DNA of 64,000 bases. It comes from Dacryopinax spathularia (taxonomy: Eukaryota > Basidiomycota > Dacrymycetes > Dacrymycetales > Dacrymycetaceae). Below the pieces are notes generated by a model. The model made no database searches. It saw only the letters and a program-made list of their open reading frames with translations, and was not told where the DNA came from. Made by a program: the position numbers and the translations under genes. The stretch lies in NCBI GenBank assembly GCA_037974965.1, contig JBBPFI010000017.1, forward strand, positions 372,001 through 436,000. The letters are read 5' to 3'. Every line of letters begins with the position of its first letter. Position 1 is the stretch's first letter. Of this stretch, positions 33,242-44,600 are shown one piece after another.

Positions 33242-34615
33242 AGCTGCCGATCGGCTTCAAGTTCGTGTCTTGGCGAGTTGCAAGGTGCGGGGAGGTGGAT
33301 CAAGTCCGCCCTAATGCCCGATCTCTCCTTGGCTGGGCTGGAGCGTGGTAGGTATGGGCGAGGGCGATGCACTGATAATATCAACCCCCTCTTACCCCTA
33401 TTCCTGGTAGCTATAGGAGGATGTAGCAGGGCTGTTTCTGAATAGCCAATGCAATGCAATAATGTAAGGATCAGACGCGCAGAAAACGGGTTCGATTTGG
33501 AATGGGCGGACGCGTGGTGGGGGTGGGCCCTGAGGAATAGAGTTTGGGTCCGGTTGGGCTGGGAGGGAGCCGTGATTGGTTAAGAGGAAACCGTTCCTGC
33601 ACGAGTTCTGGTGTGGCTCTTGTTCTTGGCAGTTATCGACTATTTGTTACAAGCGGAGGATTTTTGTTCGACAACTGATGCGTGCACGTAAAAATGGGAA
33701 GTAAAGAAGTAGGGGACTGATCCTTTGTTTGCTCGGCATGGTGATTTGACACCGTTTCTCGCACTTTGACCTGGAACCCATCCTGGATATGTTGAGACAT
33801 TCCCTAGGGCTTTTGACTCTCGCCGATTGGACCTAGTGTGAGATTGTTTGTCTGGAACAAGTCCTACACAACATCGTACTTCAATTCCGCTTCGTACCAG
33901 AGCGTAGCAAGACGCCAGACCCACAGGCTAAGAAGAAGCACGTCTGCACCCAGACAGACGAACGCACATCCTTCGTCCAGAACTCGGTTGGACTTCGAAT
34001 CGCCAAACCACAAATAACTTCTCAGTATCAAACAACAAGAACGCCAGTCTCAAACCCAATCATCCCTTTCCCAATCACATACTGAAGAAGCCAAAACCAC
34101 TAACGAGACTAAGTATAGCACAAACAGCGTTCAATCGACCTTCCTTCCCGAACGGTCCAGGCCCAGGACCCCAATTTTACCCATTACGTAATATCTCCGG
34201 GGTCCTGGAGGGACATGAACCAAGAGTAGAGTTGGACGCGTCCCGTCACCTGCAGCTCTCGCACCTTCTCTCCCCATTCCTACCTTCTCATCTTCCTCCT
34301 CCTGCTCGCTGCCGTTGGTCTTACGGCTCTTACGTCCTTGCTGGCATTCTCCTGTAGAGCTGAAGTGAGGCACAGGCGTGTTAACTCTACTCTGCGGAAG
34401 TTGGACGGGCACGCGACGGAGAGCGCGTGATTGGACGCGTCGCGCTCAACATCGTTCGACTTGTTGGACCAGTTCGACGCCTTCATTTAACCGCTTTAAC
34501 TTCATCTCTTCACCCCCCCCACCCCCATCTCCATCTTCAACCCAACCTCCAACTCACTACCATCCTTATCTCTCGTCCATTACCACCTCAACCCCAACAA
34601 CGACAGCAAGGAAAG
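33242..34615. promoter_or_regulatory. Divergent region between the Sec7-PH gene and the gene at 34616
   Basis: Both flanking genes are transcribed outward. The initiating exon of the Sec7-PH gene probably lies here: the first plus-strand CAT (ATG on the minus strand) beyond the open frame is only at about 33736. The stretch just before 34616 is very pyrimidine-rich (34500-34560), as is common just upstream of fungal starts. No other gene is seen. Confidence 0.4.
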
Positions 34616-36085
34616 ATGTACACCCTCAGCCCCTCGCCCTGGCGCCCTTCGCCCGCCCCCTCGCCCACACAGCTTGCCTCCCCCTCACCACGCTCATCGC
34701 CCCTAGCCAGCAGAGGCAAACGTCGCCGTGCTCTCTCAGCTCATCCGCAGCCTCATCCCCGCACACCCTTGCTCGAAGCAGGGAGGAGTGGCAGTACGTC
34801 CCCCCTCTTCCGCATCCGTCCGAGGTGGATGTATGCTAATTGGTTTGTGCTAGGTATGAAAAATCTCGACGCTATTCTCCTCCCGACTGAAAAAGCAAGC
34901 CCTCTCAGTGCGAGGTCGCCGAACTTGCATCTCCCAGCTCCAAGAAAAACGAACAACTCCTCACCGCTCAAACGTCCTTACCCAACCTCGGACGTCAGCC
35001 CATCCCACAACCTCCCATCCACACCAGCCGCAGCCAAGGACTCCCCCGCTCTACCCCTCCCCGGCCGCACTCGACCTATAGACCTCCCCACCGTCTCACC
35101 CCTCACTCCAAACCTATTCGACCGCACTCTTCCCCTCTCTACTATCTCTACACCTCACGATCTGGTCGGAGAAGGTGTTGTAGGTGTAGGAGTGGGAGTG
35201 GGTGCGAGCCCTGGGCTGCCGAGCGAGATTTTTGGCTCGTGGCTTTCTCCTGCGGAGCGGAGGAGGGGGCTATGGGGTACGCCTGCTCGATCGGATGAAT
35301 CGCCGGAGAAGAGGGTGAAACGCTTCGATGTGATTGAAAATGGGAAGGAGCGGGAGAGCGAGGAGAAGGAGAATGCGCATATATTTAGCGGTGTGGCGGA
35401 GGAGAGGGGACTGGGATTGATGTTCGATTCGCCTTTCTCCCCACATGCATATACTTCAAGCCCGACCTCGCCTGCCGATGTTGCATCCGAGGGTGTCGGC
35501 CTTGGTACGCGTGCCGCGGCTGTCGACCTCCGCACCCCCTCTCCTCCCCCACCAACCAGCATCACCCTCTCCCTAGAGCACGCCCTCACCCCCCTCCAAC
35601 TCACTTCCCCCACCCCCGCCAACTCAGAGGAAGAAGCCCAAGCTACCTCGGGCAGCCCCACGCCCGAACCACTCCTCAACCTGAACCTGAACCGTACCTC
35701 TCCCCCTCCCACCTCCCCGCCACCGCTCAAAAGACGTCGCCTCTTGCCTGAGCTCACGGAAGAGGAACATGACGTCCTGGTGAACGTGCTCGCCCCGTCG
35801 CCTGATACGTCGTTCGACCTTCCTAAACCCTCTGATGGGTCGCAAGATCTGAGCGAGGAGGGGGATGGGGATGGGGATGGGGGTGGGGATGGGGTGTCGC
35901 TCGGAGGAGTGATAGGGTTGAGGTTCGCGCTGCTTGGGCCTCTTGTGAGGGGGAAGCCGACGTTGGTGCGCAAGGGGAGGGATGCGGAGCAGGTGGTGGT
36001 GGTGGGAGGTGAAGGTGCGCTTGGGCTCGTGCTTGAGCCTGACGAGCAGGACGAGGCGGACGAGGATGACGCCGCCGCCGTCTGA
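34616..36085 (+). CDS. Unrecognised Ser/Pro-rich, probably nuclear protein
   Basis: No family was recognised. The ATG at 34616 opens MYTLSPSPWRPSPAPSP. A canonical intron (34794-34853: GTACGT, TGCTAAT, TAG; 60 nt) gives 469 aa after splicing. The intron has a length divisible by three and no stop, so retention would add 20 residues in frame. The product is rich in Ser-Pro and Thr-Pro sites (potential CDK/MAPK sites), has basic clusters resembling NLSs (GKRRRA, EKRVKRF, LKRRRLLPE) and an acidic Gly/Asp run coded by a GGGGAT repeat. A conserved-looking stretch is EIFGSWLSPAERRRGLWGTP. A cell-cycle or transcription role would be guesswork. Confidence 0.7.
   Translation: MYTLSPSPWRPSPAPSPTQLASPSPRSSPLASRGKRRRALSAHPQPHPRTPLLEAGRSGSTSPLFRIRPRWMYANWFVLGMKNLDAILLPTEKASPLSARSPNLHLPAPRKTNNSSPLKRPYPTSDVSPSHNLPSTPAAAKDSPALPLPGRTRPIDLPTVSPLTPNLFDRTLPLSTISTPHDLVGEGVVGVGVGVGASPGLPSEIFGSWLSPAERRRGLWGTPARSDESPEKRVKRFDVIENGKERESEEKENAHIFSGVAEERGLGLMFDSPFSPHAYTSSPTSPADVASEGVGLGTRAAAVDLRTPSPPPPTSITLSLEHALTPLQLTSPTPANSEEEAQATSGSPTPEPLLNLNLNRTSPPPTSPPPLKRRRLLPELTEEEHDVLVNVLAPSPDTSFDLPKPSDGSQDLSEEGDGDGDGGGDGVSLGGVIGLRFALLGPLVRGKPTLVRKGRDAEQVVVVGGEGALGLVLEPDEQDEADEDDAAAV
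35859..35894 (+). repeat. GGGGAT hexanucleotide repeat inside a coding exon
   Basis: About six imperfect copies of GGGGAT/GGGGGT encode an alternating Gly/Asp run (GDGDGDGGGDG) near the C-terminus of the gene at 34616. The unit length keeps the frame, so copy number can vary without frameshift. Confidence 0.75.
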
Positions 36086-36607
36086 ACTCCTACCGCTGCT
36101 TCTCATGTCTCTGAACGGGTGGTATCCGGAGAGTCGTGGGTGCTTCGGGTTTGTAATGCTGGAAGTTGACTTTTCTTTTCTCTTGTTCTCCGCTTGGCTG
36201 CGATTAGGTTGATTTCTTGGTTTGGCTTGTCTTTCGTAAAAACGCTCCGGGGGCGTTGTTGTACTCTTTACCTTTGCTGTTCACGACCTGTTTACGTAGA
36301 ATGCGAATGCTTTTCTCCTGCTTGGTTTCCGAGATCGGGCAAGGCAAAGCTCATGGACGACAGCGAGGATGCGCGTCAAATAACTGTGTTTATTCACTCG
36401 TTCAGTCATGATGATACAATTTCTCTATGGAGTCGTCAAGCTTCCTGCAGTCTTGCGCACGTAACAAATATAAACGGGTAAGAATAATGAAGCCAGCCGG
36501 AACACGCAGGTATCTTTCCCTCTCCCTCTTCCTCAACACCACCTTCCACCAACCGCCATACAGACACAGTTGGTCCACCCTCGCCACGCAGCTAGCCCAG
36601 GCTCGGT
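36086..36607. other. Convergent 3' region
   Basis: This lies between the stop of the plus-strand gene at 36085 and the stop of NAD kinase at 36608. It is AT-richer than the neighbouring exons, as expected of 3' UTRs. No gene is seen. Confidence 0.45.
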
Positions 36608-39197
36608 CTAATCCTCGCTCCCGCTCGTCCCAGAATCACTCTCATCATGCCCATAAACCGCAAACGCCCTCCTCCCCACACTCTGCTCCCTCTTCTGGGG
36701 CGCCCTCCTCGCCGATGCCGATGCCGATGGTGGGGGGCTAGGAACAAGCCCGGCAGCCGCACCGCCCGAAGCGGTTATGAACGTTCTTCCTTCTGGGCGG
36801 GGCGTGCGGAGCGTATCGGTGTGTTGCTGCTGGCCGTCTGAGGTGGTGGGGGAGGCAAAGTCTTTCTCGTGCGTTGCGTGGGAGGTGCCGACTCGGAGGT
36901 GATGTTGCTGCCCGCCGTGGACGCGTTGTTGGAGCAGCACACTGCGCGGTGGGTGGTTCGCTGGGCCTGCGGGGCCCGCGTACCGGCCAGGAGTCTGGAT
37001 CCCGCTACTGTGTCCTCCTGATGCCGCCCTGTGGCGCGGAGGTCCAACGTCGATGAATGCCAGTTGCTCCGGCAGCGAAACTTCCACGTCTTGCCCCGCT
37101 GTGCCCAGTTGAGAGAGGGAGGTACTGCTCCCTGCTGAGGGTGGAGCTGTATCGACCCCCGGCTGCTTATCGCCCGAAGAGTCGTCGATGTCAAACTGCC
37201 CATCATCATCGTCCTCCTCTTCCTCCTCTTTCACAGGAGCAGTGCTAGGCGCCTGACTCGCGGGACCCGGCGACCCAGGAAGCTTGGTCGTATCCCCGTT
37301 CTCTTTTGCCGGGCCCGAACGTTTTCCCGTCCGTGGGTCCGGGGCTTCCTCAACGACGACGAAGGATTTCTGCCGCTCGCGTTCGTTCCATTTGAGCGTG
37401 CGGGAGATAGCGTGGAACCAGTCTGTGGACTGTTTGTCTGCGCAAACGGTTGGGAACGGGTAGCGCGAAGCGGTCACTTTGATGTGGTCTCCCTCTGCGC
37501 GCCCAACATCAGCAACGTTCTTTGCGCGTAAGAAAGGTAGACGTACGCTTCAGCTCCACTCGACCCCGACCATCAAAGCTCGCCCAGGCTGTACTGCGCG
37601 AATTGTACGGGACACAGATCCGGAGCTCCATACTATCTGGCAGAAGCATCGGGCGGAAAGAGAGCGTATGTGGGCAGATGGGCGAGATGAGCAAGGCGGG
37701 GATCTCGGGGTGGACGAGCGAGCCTCCGGCGGAGAGGGAGTAGGCGGTCGATCCTGTCGGGGTGGCTATGACTAGGCCGTCGGCTTGGACGGTCGTCAGG
37801 TGGTGTTCGTCCGCTGTTGCGCAGATAGTCAGCATTGATGCAAACAAGATCTAGAGGAAGAGCGAGAGGGAGAGGGAGAGGGACGGACCGAACAGCTCCA
37901 ACATGCTCATATACGGACTCGGCCCGCGATCCACAACCAGATCATTCAGAATCTCGAACGTCTCCACCGGCTTCGTCGACAAACACGTAATCTCCTTATC
38001 CTTCCCGCATCCCGTACCCAGCGGCGGGTGATTATGCGAAAAGCCCGCCTCGAGGGCTTGCCACGCTTCTGCCTCGTTGTACTTCATGATTATCTCGCCC
38101 GTGCTTCCCTTTTTCATCGCTCGCTGTTTCCCCACGCTTGATCCTGCCAAGGGACCGGAGACGCCCCCGAGCGCATCCCGGTTCGTGGACCGGTAGACCG
38201 TGCAAGTGAACCGCATACGCAGGTTCACCCGTATGCCCGAATCGATCACGCTGTCCATAACCTGCTCATGTTCCGCAAAATCGAAGTTTGTCAGGAACCC
38301 CAGTGAGCCAAGTGCGAACGGCAAGACGGGGGGAACGATCCGCTGAAAGAGCCAGGAAGTGAACAGGACAGTGCCGTCCCCGCCGAGAGTGACGACAAAG
38401 TCGAACAGGTGCGGAGAACGCGTGCACATCTCGCTTGTCCAGTATCGGAGCTGGCCTTCGTCTCGGTCTCGTCGGCGAGGAGGGAGCGGTTCGCTAGCTG
38501 TTCCACTGCCGCCGCCCCCGCCGCCGGCGGACGAGCGGGAGGAACCGCCGTTCCCGTCCGAGAGGGAGACGAGCGAGGTGGCGCTGGATGATCGGCGTCG
38601 CTGGACAGGGGCGAACAGCTCGGGGTGGTCCCGCTCAATGCCTTCTGCATCAAAGCGGCGAGAATTGCGTAGTTGAGCATCGACGTATCTACCCACGAAA
38701 CAATCAGTATCACGCCTGTATGCGCGGGGGAAGGAGGACGTACACTGTCAACCCGCGCCCGTTCTCACGAGGCTTGAGCATCAGGTAGAGTGCGAGCTGC
38801 CTTGTCAGCTTCACGAGCCGGTTATCCCTCGCCTTCGTAACAATCAAGACGTTCTGGATATTACTCCGCACTCTCACCCTCCCTGACACCGCCAAACAAT
38901 CAGCCTCCTCCCATCCACCCTACGCAAGCCAGAGAAGGACGCACCAAGCTGCTTGCTCATCTCCCTCACCCCGACCGCAGTGTCCGCAAGCTGCTTCGTA
39001 AGGCTCTCCATCTGCCCATCTTCGTCCTCCTCGTCTATCTCCTCCTCGTCGTCATCATCATCATCAACGCCGTTCACCCCCTTCTCCCCATATCTGTTCT
39101 CGTTCTCCCCGGAATCGTCCTCCTCGTCCTCATCAGGCCGCGGCGGGTGATTACGCTTAAACAGCGCCTGTAGCGCCGGAGGGAGCGAGGCCGACAT
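36608..39197 (-). CDS. NAD+ kinase (ATP-NAD kinase)
   Basis: Phosphorylates NAD(H) to NADP(H), the sole route to NADP. There are five exons, 39197-38945, 38882-38744, 38688-37889, 37813-37547 and 37494-36608, all in phase, giving 781 aa. Landmarks in order: [20 protein letters not shown], the catalytic GGDGT (in [13 protein letters not shown]), [13 protein letters not shown], then [16 protein letters not shown] and [11 protein letters not shown]. An acidic N-terminus of about 80 aa precedes the domain and lacks a mitochondrial presequence, so a cytosolic Utr1-type enzyme fits better than Pos5. After the core there is a C-terminal tail of about 260 residues with a Glu/Asp run ([12 protein letters not shown]), low complexity and Ser/Gly repeats. 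Yeast Utr1 is about 530 aa, so both ends are extended here. Confidence 0.95.
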
Positions 39198-39930
39198 CGA
39201 GCGATGGGTAGTTGAGTTGTTTGTCGTCTGTGCCGTGGGCGTCGAGGTCGTTGGATAGTTGGATGGCAGGGAGACGTCACCCCACAAACAGCTCGGATTA
39301 GGTAAGCGGTCGCTCGATCGGGGAGAAGGGCCGGAAGCGAACACGTCACTTTGGCAGTTCGCCTTGTTTGGAAGGAAAGGACCAAAATAGCTGGAATCGC
39401 TTCAGCCGCCTTGGGGTGGGCAAGATGGTGAGACACAGTCTCGTACAGGGCGGACTTTAGCGGGCGAGAGAGTTGTGAAGAGTTGGCTGATATATCAGTC
39501 AAAACTCAAACCACGTTCTTATACGGGTTGCGATTGATCGTCGTTGCTCATTTCGTCCGAGGTTGCCCGTCGTGGAGTCCCTGGAGGCGGTCTGTTCTCC
39601 CACTACAAATAATCTAACGATGTCGTTACGAGGAACTGTACCACATCTTGCCGCTTGGATACCTTTCGTAGACCCAGTGAACAGAGTCTCCATAGCACGG
39701 TCTCCTTGTCACCTGCCAAGCCATCTTCTGCTGACTAAGCACCCAAGCAGAGGAGGGTGCACGTGCGTCAGATCATCGCGTTCCTTCTTCTTCTTATCAC
39801 CTTTTGCCCCGTGATCGATCTGGACGACTTTCCCAGACAAAGTCGAGAGCAGGGAACGAGGTCTCATCCGCAAGACTCATCACTCTGATCAGTGAAGTCG
39901 ATCACTGGAATTGCGGTGAGGACAACGACC
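39198..39930. promoter_or_regulatory. Divergent region NAD kinase / 95-aa gene
   Basis: About 730 nt upstream of both NAD kinase (minus) and the small plus-strand gene at 39931. It should hold both promoters. No further gene or clear motif is supported. Confidence 0.4.
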
Positions 39931-40218
39931 ATGCCCCCCGCCTCTGCGCCAATCCTAGACCCAGCGGCCGACCTCCCTCTCCTCCCCCGGCCATTCCCGG
40001 ACTCGCTCCGCTCCTCCTCCGCTACAAGCGGAAGTGCATCACAACCTCCAACCGACCCAGCACTGGAGGATGCAGTCAGGAAGACGAAAGAGTATGTCCA
40101 GGCGGTGCGAGATGCGTTGGTGTTGAAGGATAAAAGGGTGTTGGAGGAGCTGGGGGAGGACGTGGAGAGGGTTAGGGAGGGGTTGGAGGCGCTTGAGAAG
40201 GGGTTGGAGGGTGCGTGA
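39931..40218 (+). CDS. Small helical protein, 95 aa
   Basis: Not recognised. A single exon from ATG 39931 to TGA 40218. The first 45 residues are Pro/Ser/Ala-rich. The rest is a strongly charged amphipathic helix (AVRKTKEYVQAVRDALV, then LEELGEDVERVREGLEALEKG) fit for a coiled coil. Size and layout resemble small subunits of tethering or kinetochore complexes, but no family can be named. The frame stays open and non-random codon use continues upstream of the ATG for a short way, so a 5' exon is possible. It is convergent with the gene ending at 40506. Confidence 0.55.
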   Translation: MPPASAPILDPAADLPLLPRPFPDSLRSSSATSGSASQPPTDPALEDAVRKTKEYVQAVRDALVLKDKRVLEELGEDVERVREGLEALEKGLEGA

Positions 40219-40505
40219 TGATCGTGGGATCGGACAGAAGGGCAGCGTCTCTCGATCGCTCGTTCCGGGCAAGGCGATACAAGCGCCGACATCGAGCTGC
40301 CAGACACGGCATCGCGGGCAAGACATCATATACAAGAACATATCAACCGTTAAGCGCTAAAACACAACATTCCGATCATACAACCCCCAGCCAACAAAAC
40401 ACCCCGCAAACACCCACACGCAGTCAACAAAACAGCCCGCATACACCAACCTCCTCAACCTCCTATCCCTTTCGCCAGCTCGACGCGCGCCGCGACACTC
40501 CCCGC

Positions 40506-41215
40506 TCATTCCCCCTTCCCCTCCACATCCCAAAGCACCAACCTCTTCATCTGCTCATACTGCATTTCCTCCAACTTATCGCCCTCGCTCCTCCCCTTCC
40601 CCACTTTCTCGCATGCAGAGACGAAGGACTTTGCTTCTTGCCTCGCGCGGGGGAGGGAGGTGGTGTTGGCTAGCTGGAGGAGGAGGGGGTGGGAGACGCG
40701 GGAGAGCCACCTGTGCCAGACGTCTCAGCACGCCATTCTGCAAGGGAAACCCGGGAAGGAGACGAAAGACGCGGCTAGGAGGGCGGAGAAGGGGTGGGAA
40801 GGAGGGGTGGAGAAGTAGCGACGGAAGGATGGCGGAGAGAAGGAGGTACGGCGGGAGGGGCCGAAGAGGAGTTCGAGAACGGCAAAGGGACAGGGGATCA
40901 GAACTTAGTTTATGGTAGACAAACGCACCAAGACGAATTCCAATAATCCCCCTCCCGCCTATGTAACCAAGCATGCCAAACATCCGCGCTCCCCTCCCCC
41001 TCATGCGCCTGGGCGACCTCATGCGCCCGGGCAATATCATCATTCAGTAAATGCAGACCCGCAATCACCGAAGGAGGGTACTGGGAGGAAAGGGCGTCGA
41101 TGGCAGGGGTGAGGGAGGGGTTGAAGGGTTTGCTGGGGGCGAGTGGGGGCGGAGGGGAGCGTTGGAAGAGGGGCTGCAGGGGCTGCAGGGCTTGGGGGAG
41201 GGAGAGGGAGGACAT
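40506..41215 (-). CDS. Conserved uncharacterised protein of a fungal/bacterial family
   Basis: Two exons, 41215-40929 and 40710-40506, joined by a 218-nt intron, give 163 aa. The core reads LHLLNDDIARAHEVAQAHE, then DVWHAWLHRREGDYWNSSWW, RVSHPLLLQL and a final Gln/Glu-rich helix (EEMQYEQMKRLVLWDV). This WHA-x2-HRREGDY-N-x2-W-x3-RV-HP pattern matches, from memory, uncharacterised proteins found in fungi and many bacteria (often HRREPDYGNSKYW). The conserved His, Arg, Glu and Asp residues hint at an active or metal site, but no activity is known to me. The neat reading across the splice (SSW joined to WLSRV) supports the model. No targeting signal is seen. Confidence 0.75.
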
Positions 41216-41612
41216 TGGGCGCCGGTTGAGGGATGTTGGGAGGCGGCGGAGGAGTCTGGGAGAGGTTGGGCGGAGAATGGTGGTCGTTTGTGTTAGAGCA
41301 GAGTGCTTTGCTAGCAGTATTGAAGAGAGTGCGTCGCGTTGTGGTGGAGTGATAGATGGGGATGCGACGGTAGGGACGATCGGACCGAGTACAAGGGTCC
41401 TCTGACGTCGTATTGTTACATTATGTCAGCCTGATCCTTCCGCCCTCTCAGAGCACGCCGGTTTGTAGTCGTCGCATTAATGGTTACCATAATTACATAC
41501 AACAAGGTGTGTACACGAAATCCCTCCAACCAACGCCCATGCAATTTCTGCTCTCGAGAATGCTCGACCCTCCACAGAACATTCTCCTGACTTTAGCGCA
41601 CTGCACTTCCCC
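41216..41612. promoter_or_regulatory. Promoter region of the gene at 41215
   Basis: About 400 nt between the start of the uncharacterised gene (minus) and the last BEACH-gene codon at 41613. It should hold that gene's promoter and the BEACH gene's 3' UTR. Nothing else is seen. Confidence 0.4.
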
Positions 41613-44600
41613 CTATTCAGGGAAGACCCACGTATACACGCAACCTTCACTATCTCCATGATACAACGACTCGCTGCGAGTCATCAGCCAGTATTCACCT
41701 CCTCCAGAAGACAAATCACGTACCCGATGAACTGAAGTGCCGTAACCGTCGCACCCGACCCAGCGGCCTTGCGACACTTCATCGTCCTCAACGGCGCAAA
41801 CTTCCAAACGGCCTTCCCCTGCTCATCGGCTGAAGTGGCATTCCACGTCCAGAGCTTGATCTCATCTGCGCATCCGGTGGCTAGGACGGGTACGGGGCTG
41901 TACTCTCGTTCGTGGAAGGCGAGGCAGGTGATGGGCTCCAGTGGTCTGAAGGAGGCGATGTGTTGGCCGTTGATTGTGTGGAGGGAGACGGCTGTCCTGG
42001 ATGACGAGGCGATTTCGCCCTGAAATCGAGTCAGCATTGACTTGAACTGGCAGAAACATAACACGCTCACATTAGGCCCTATGGTGACGTGGTCCACCGA
42101 GGTCTCATGCGCCATCGACCTTACATAGCGCACTCGGTTAACGTCCCATACGATGACCAAGCCGTCAGCAGCTCCCGTAACGGCCATCGCCCAAGCACGA
42201 GAGGTTGCAATGCAGTTGACACGACCATGGTGGCCTCGCATACTTCCGACAAGTCGCAGCCCAGACCGGTCACCACGGACAATTCGCCAGATCGATACCG
42301 TAGAGTCGTCGCTCCCGGTCACGAGAACTCGGTTGTCGTAAAATTCGGCCACAGTGATTGGGGTTTCCTCTTCTATGTGTGCGAGTTTTCGATCGACGTA
42401 GAACGAGACAGAGTGCGTCGAAAGTGACCACTCTACGTGTTCATGCGGCGTTTGTGGTACGAAGCGCTTCTGTGGTGGACAGGCAATTATTCGCTCCGCG
42501 ACAGTATCGATATACAGTCCATCCACCGGGTCAGCCGTCTCTAAATCTTGATGATTAGCTTAGAGTGCAGCGCTGTAGGTTCAAATCCGCACTTTTTCCA
42601 ACTGCATTTCCCTGCTTCAGTGCCTCATAATCTTCTGCAATACCGTAAGGCGTTCCCAGTGGTAACGTTGTCTTCCCATCGAGGTATCGATCAGGATGTG
42701 TATGCTTGAAGACTTGCCGCGGTGTTTGTCCGACTGGAAACAGATGAGCTCCGCACATGCGCCGAGCAATACAGGCTTACAATTGTGGATAGCGCCAACG
42801 GTAGCCTCCCTTTCCCAAGCGTCGGTAATGGTCTCCAGATCTGCGACCTTTAGATGCGCTTCATATCTGGCTAAGATCACTTACTTATGGCTCCTTCGTA
42901 CGTCAATGGATGATAGACATTGAGGGCGGCCACATCCTTCTGCTTTACTCTGAAATAAGAGCTTAACAAACAGACCTATAGTTTACGAAGGCATGTCTTA
43001 CCCAAAGATGAGGTCGATCCAGCGCGGCAAGCATTTGGATACATGATCACTCTGGAACCAAGATGAGCGGTTGATTGGCGGCTCTCCCGAATACTACTGA
43101 CCTCAAGAGCCTGACAAATGCTCAATTAGTCAGGAACAATAAACCTATCTTTCGAGCTTACCTGCCGATGGATGGCGATGAACAGCAGGGGATCCTTCAT
43201 GGCCCAAGCGGGCAGAGTCACATCTCCGACCTTCTCACCTGATTGCAGGGTCCCAAGGTCGAGATTGTTCACGTTCTGCAGAAATTCGGGACCTGAATAA
43301 CGCGTTAAGATCTTTGGAAGATCGTCTGGCATGTAGGACGTACAAGTGAAGAACTCCGGTATCAACTCTCGGACATCTCCACGGCTTTCGTGCGCAGCGG
43401 AAGACCAAGCCTTCCCTACATCTCTGAAGAGGCGTTCCGCGAGATCGAAATTGCCGCCTTGCAGTTCTTGGAACATCTTCGTGAAGGGCTGGAGCCGAAG
43501 TAGGAAGTGGCAAACGATCATGGATGACGAGAAGTGTGTGCCTGAATGAGGTATAAGCGATGATGGAATGGCCGGCAAGCCCTGCGTACCGTAATGGAAT
43601 GGTTGATCTCCCATTTGGGCGTCATAGCGCTCGATAGCAGCACTCCTCCTGGGATAGCTTGCTGAGAAGTGAACGACGGTTGATAGCAGAATACATACCT
43701 ATCCGGTGTAAGAGCGCCCATGGGGCACGTGAGATCGCGAAATGTGGCAGGAGCGGTCAGGTCCAGCTTTGCGGCATCATACTCCTGCAAAACCCACGGG
43801 TAGACAGGATACCTGTCACACGCATACATGGTCAGTAGAAGTCGCGTGGTCGCATCAAGGCTTACTGAGTGATGTCTAGGGGCAAATCAGCCATCGGTTC
43901 CAATTAGGAGGGAGAAACTCACCATTCGGCGTACGGCCTGCTGCTTGATTTATGATAGCCAGATACGCAAACTGCAGAGGGGCGGTTTAGTCATCCGAGA
44001 CGTCAGCCGGAGATGGCACCGTACATTGGAGATCTCTCGCGCCTGCCATTTGCGAGTGGCGGTATCCAGTTCTGCTCGTCCAGTGCCAACCATTGAGAGC
44101 CGGGCGCCTACCGCGCTAACGGCCGTCACCAAAGGCGTCCGCAGGGGAAAGGCCGATGTGGTCTCTGCGGGCGCCTTCCCAGACCGAGATGCTCCGATGC
44201 GGGAGAAGGCGGCCTGTCTTGCGGGACTGTTTTCAAACACAAGGAGAAGACTTCGATTGTCCCGCAGGTACAACTCGAGTCTGTACATTGGTGGATCAGA
44301 GCCGGGGTACTAGAAACTAGACGTGAAACGTACGCCACATCTCTGTACATGATTGAGTCCCAGCAGGCGGTTTGGAGACGGAGCGAAGCTCACCGGAACA
44401 AACATGTTCTTTTGCTCAATGCGGCAATGTCGTCGTAGATCCTGGATGAAGATCAGCCGAAATTGTATGATGCGAATACCACTATTCATCACCATTTATC
44501 GGCCGGTCTGTGCTTCTTCAGCTCCACGATTGTTCCAGAGGGAATGGCTAGCAAGTCCTTCGGTGCGTCTCGCGCATCGATAATTTCACCGTCCTTACTC

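Noticed and set aside
41100-41405. Plus-strand Gly/Arg-rich open frame
   Set aside because: It is the antisense image of the small conserved gene at 41215 and its promoter. The composition is purine-run driven.
42545-42590. Plus-strand GGTTCAAATCC, like a tRNA B box
   Set aside because: It lies inside a BEACH-gene intron. There is no A box at the right distance, no anticodon arm, and the T-stem does not pair.
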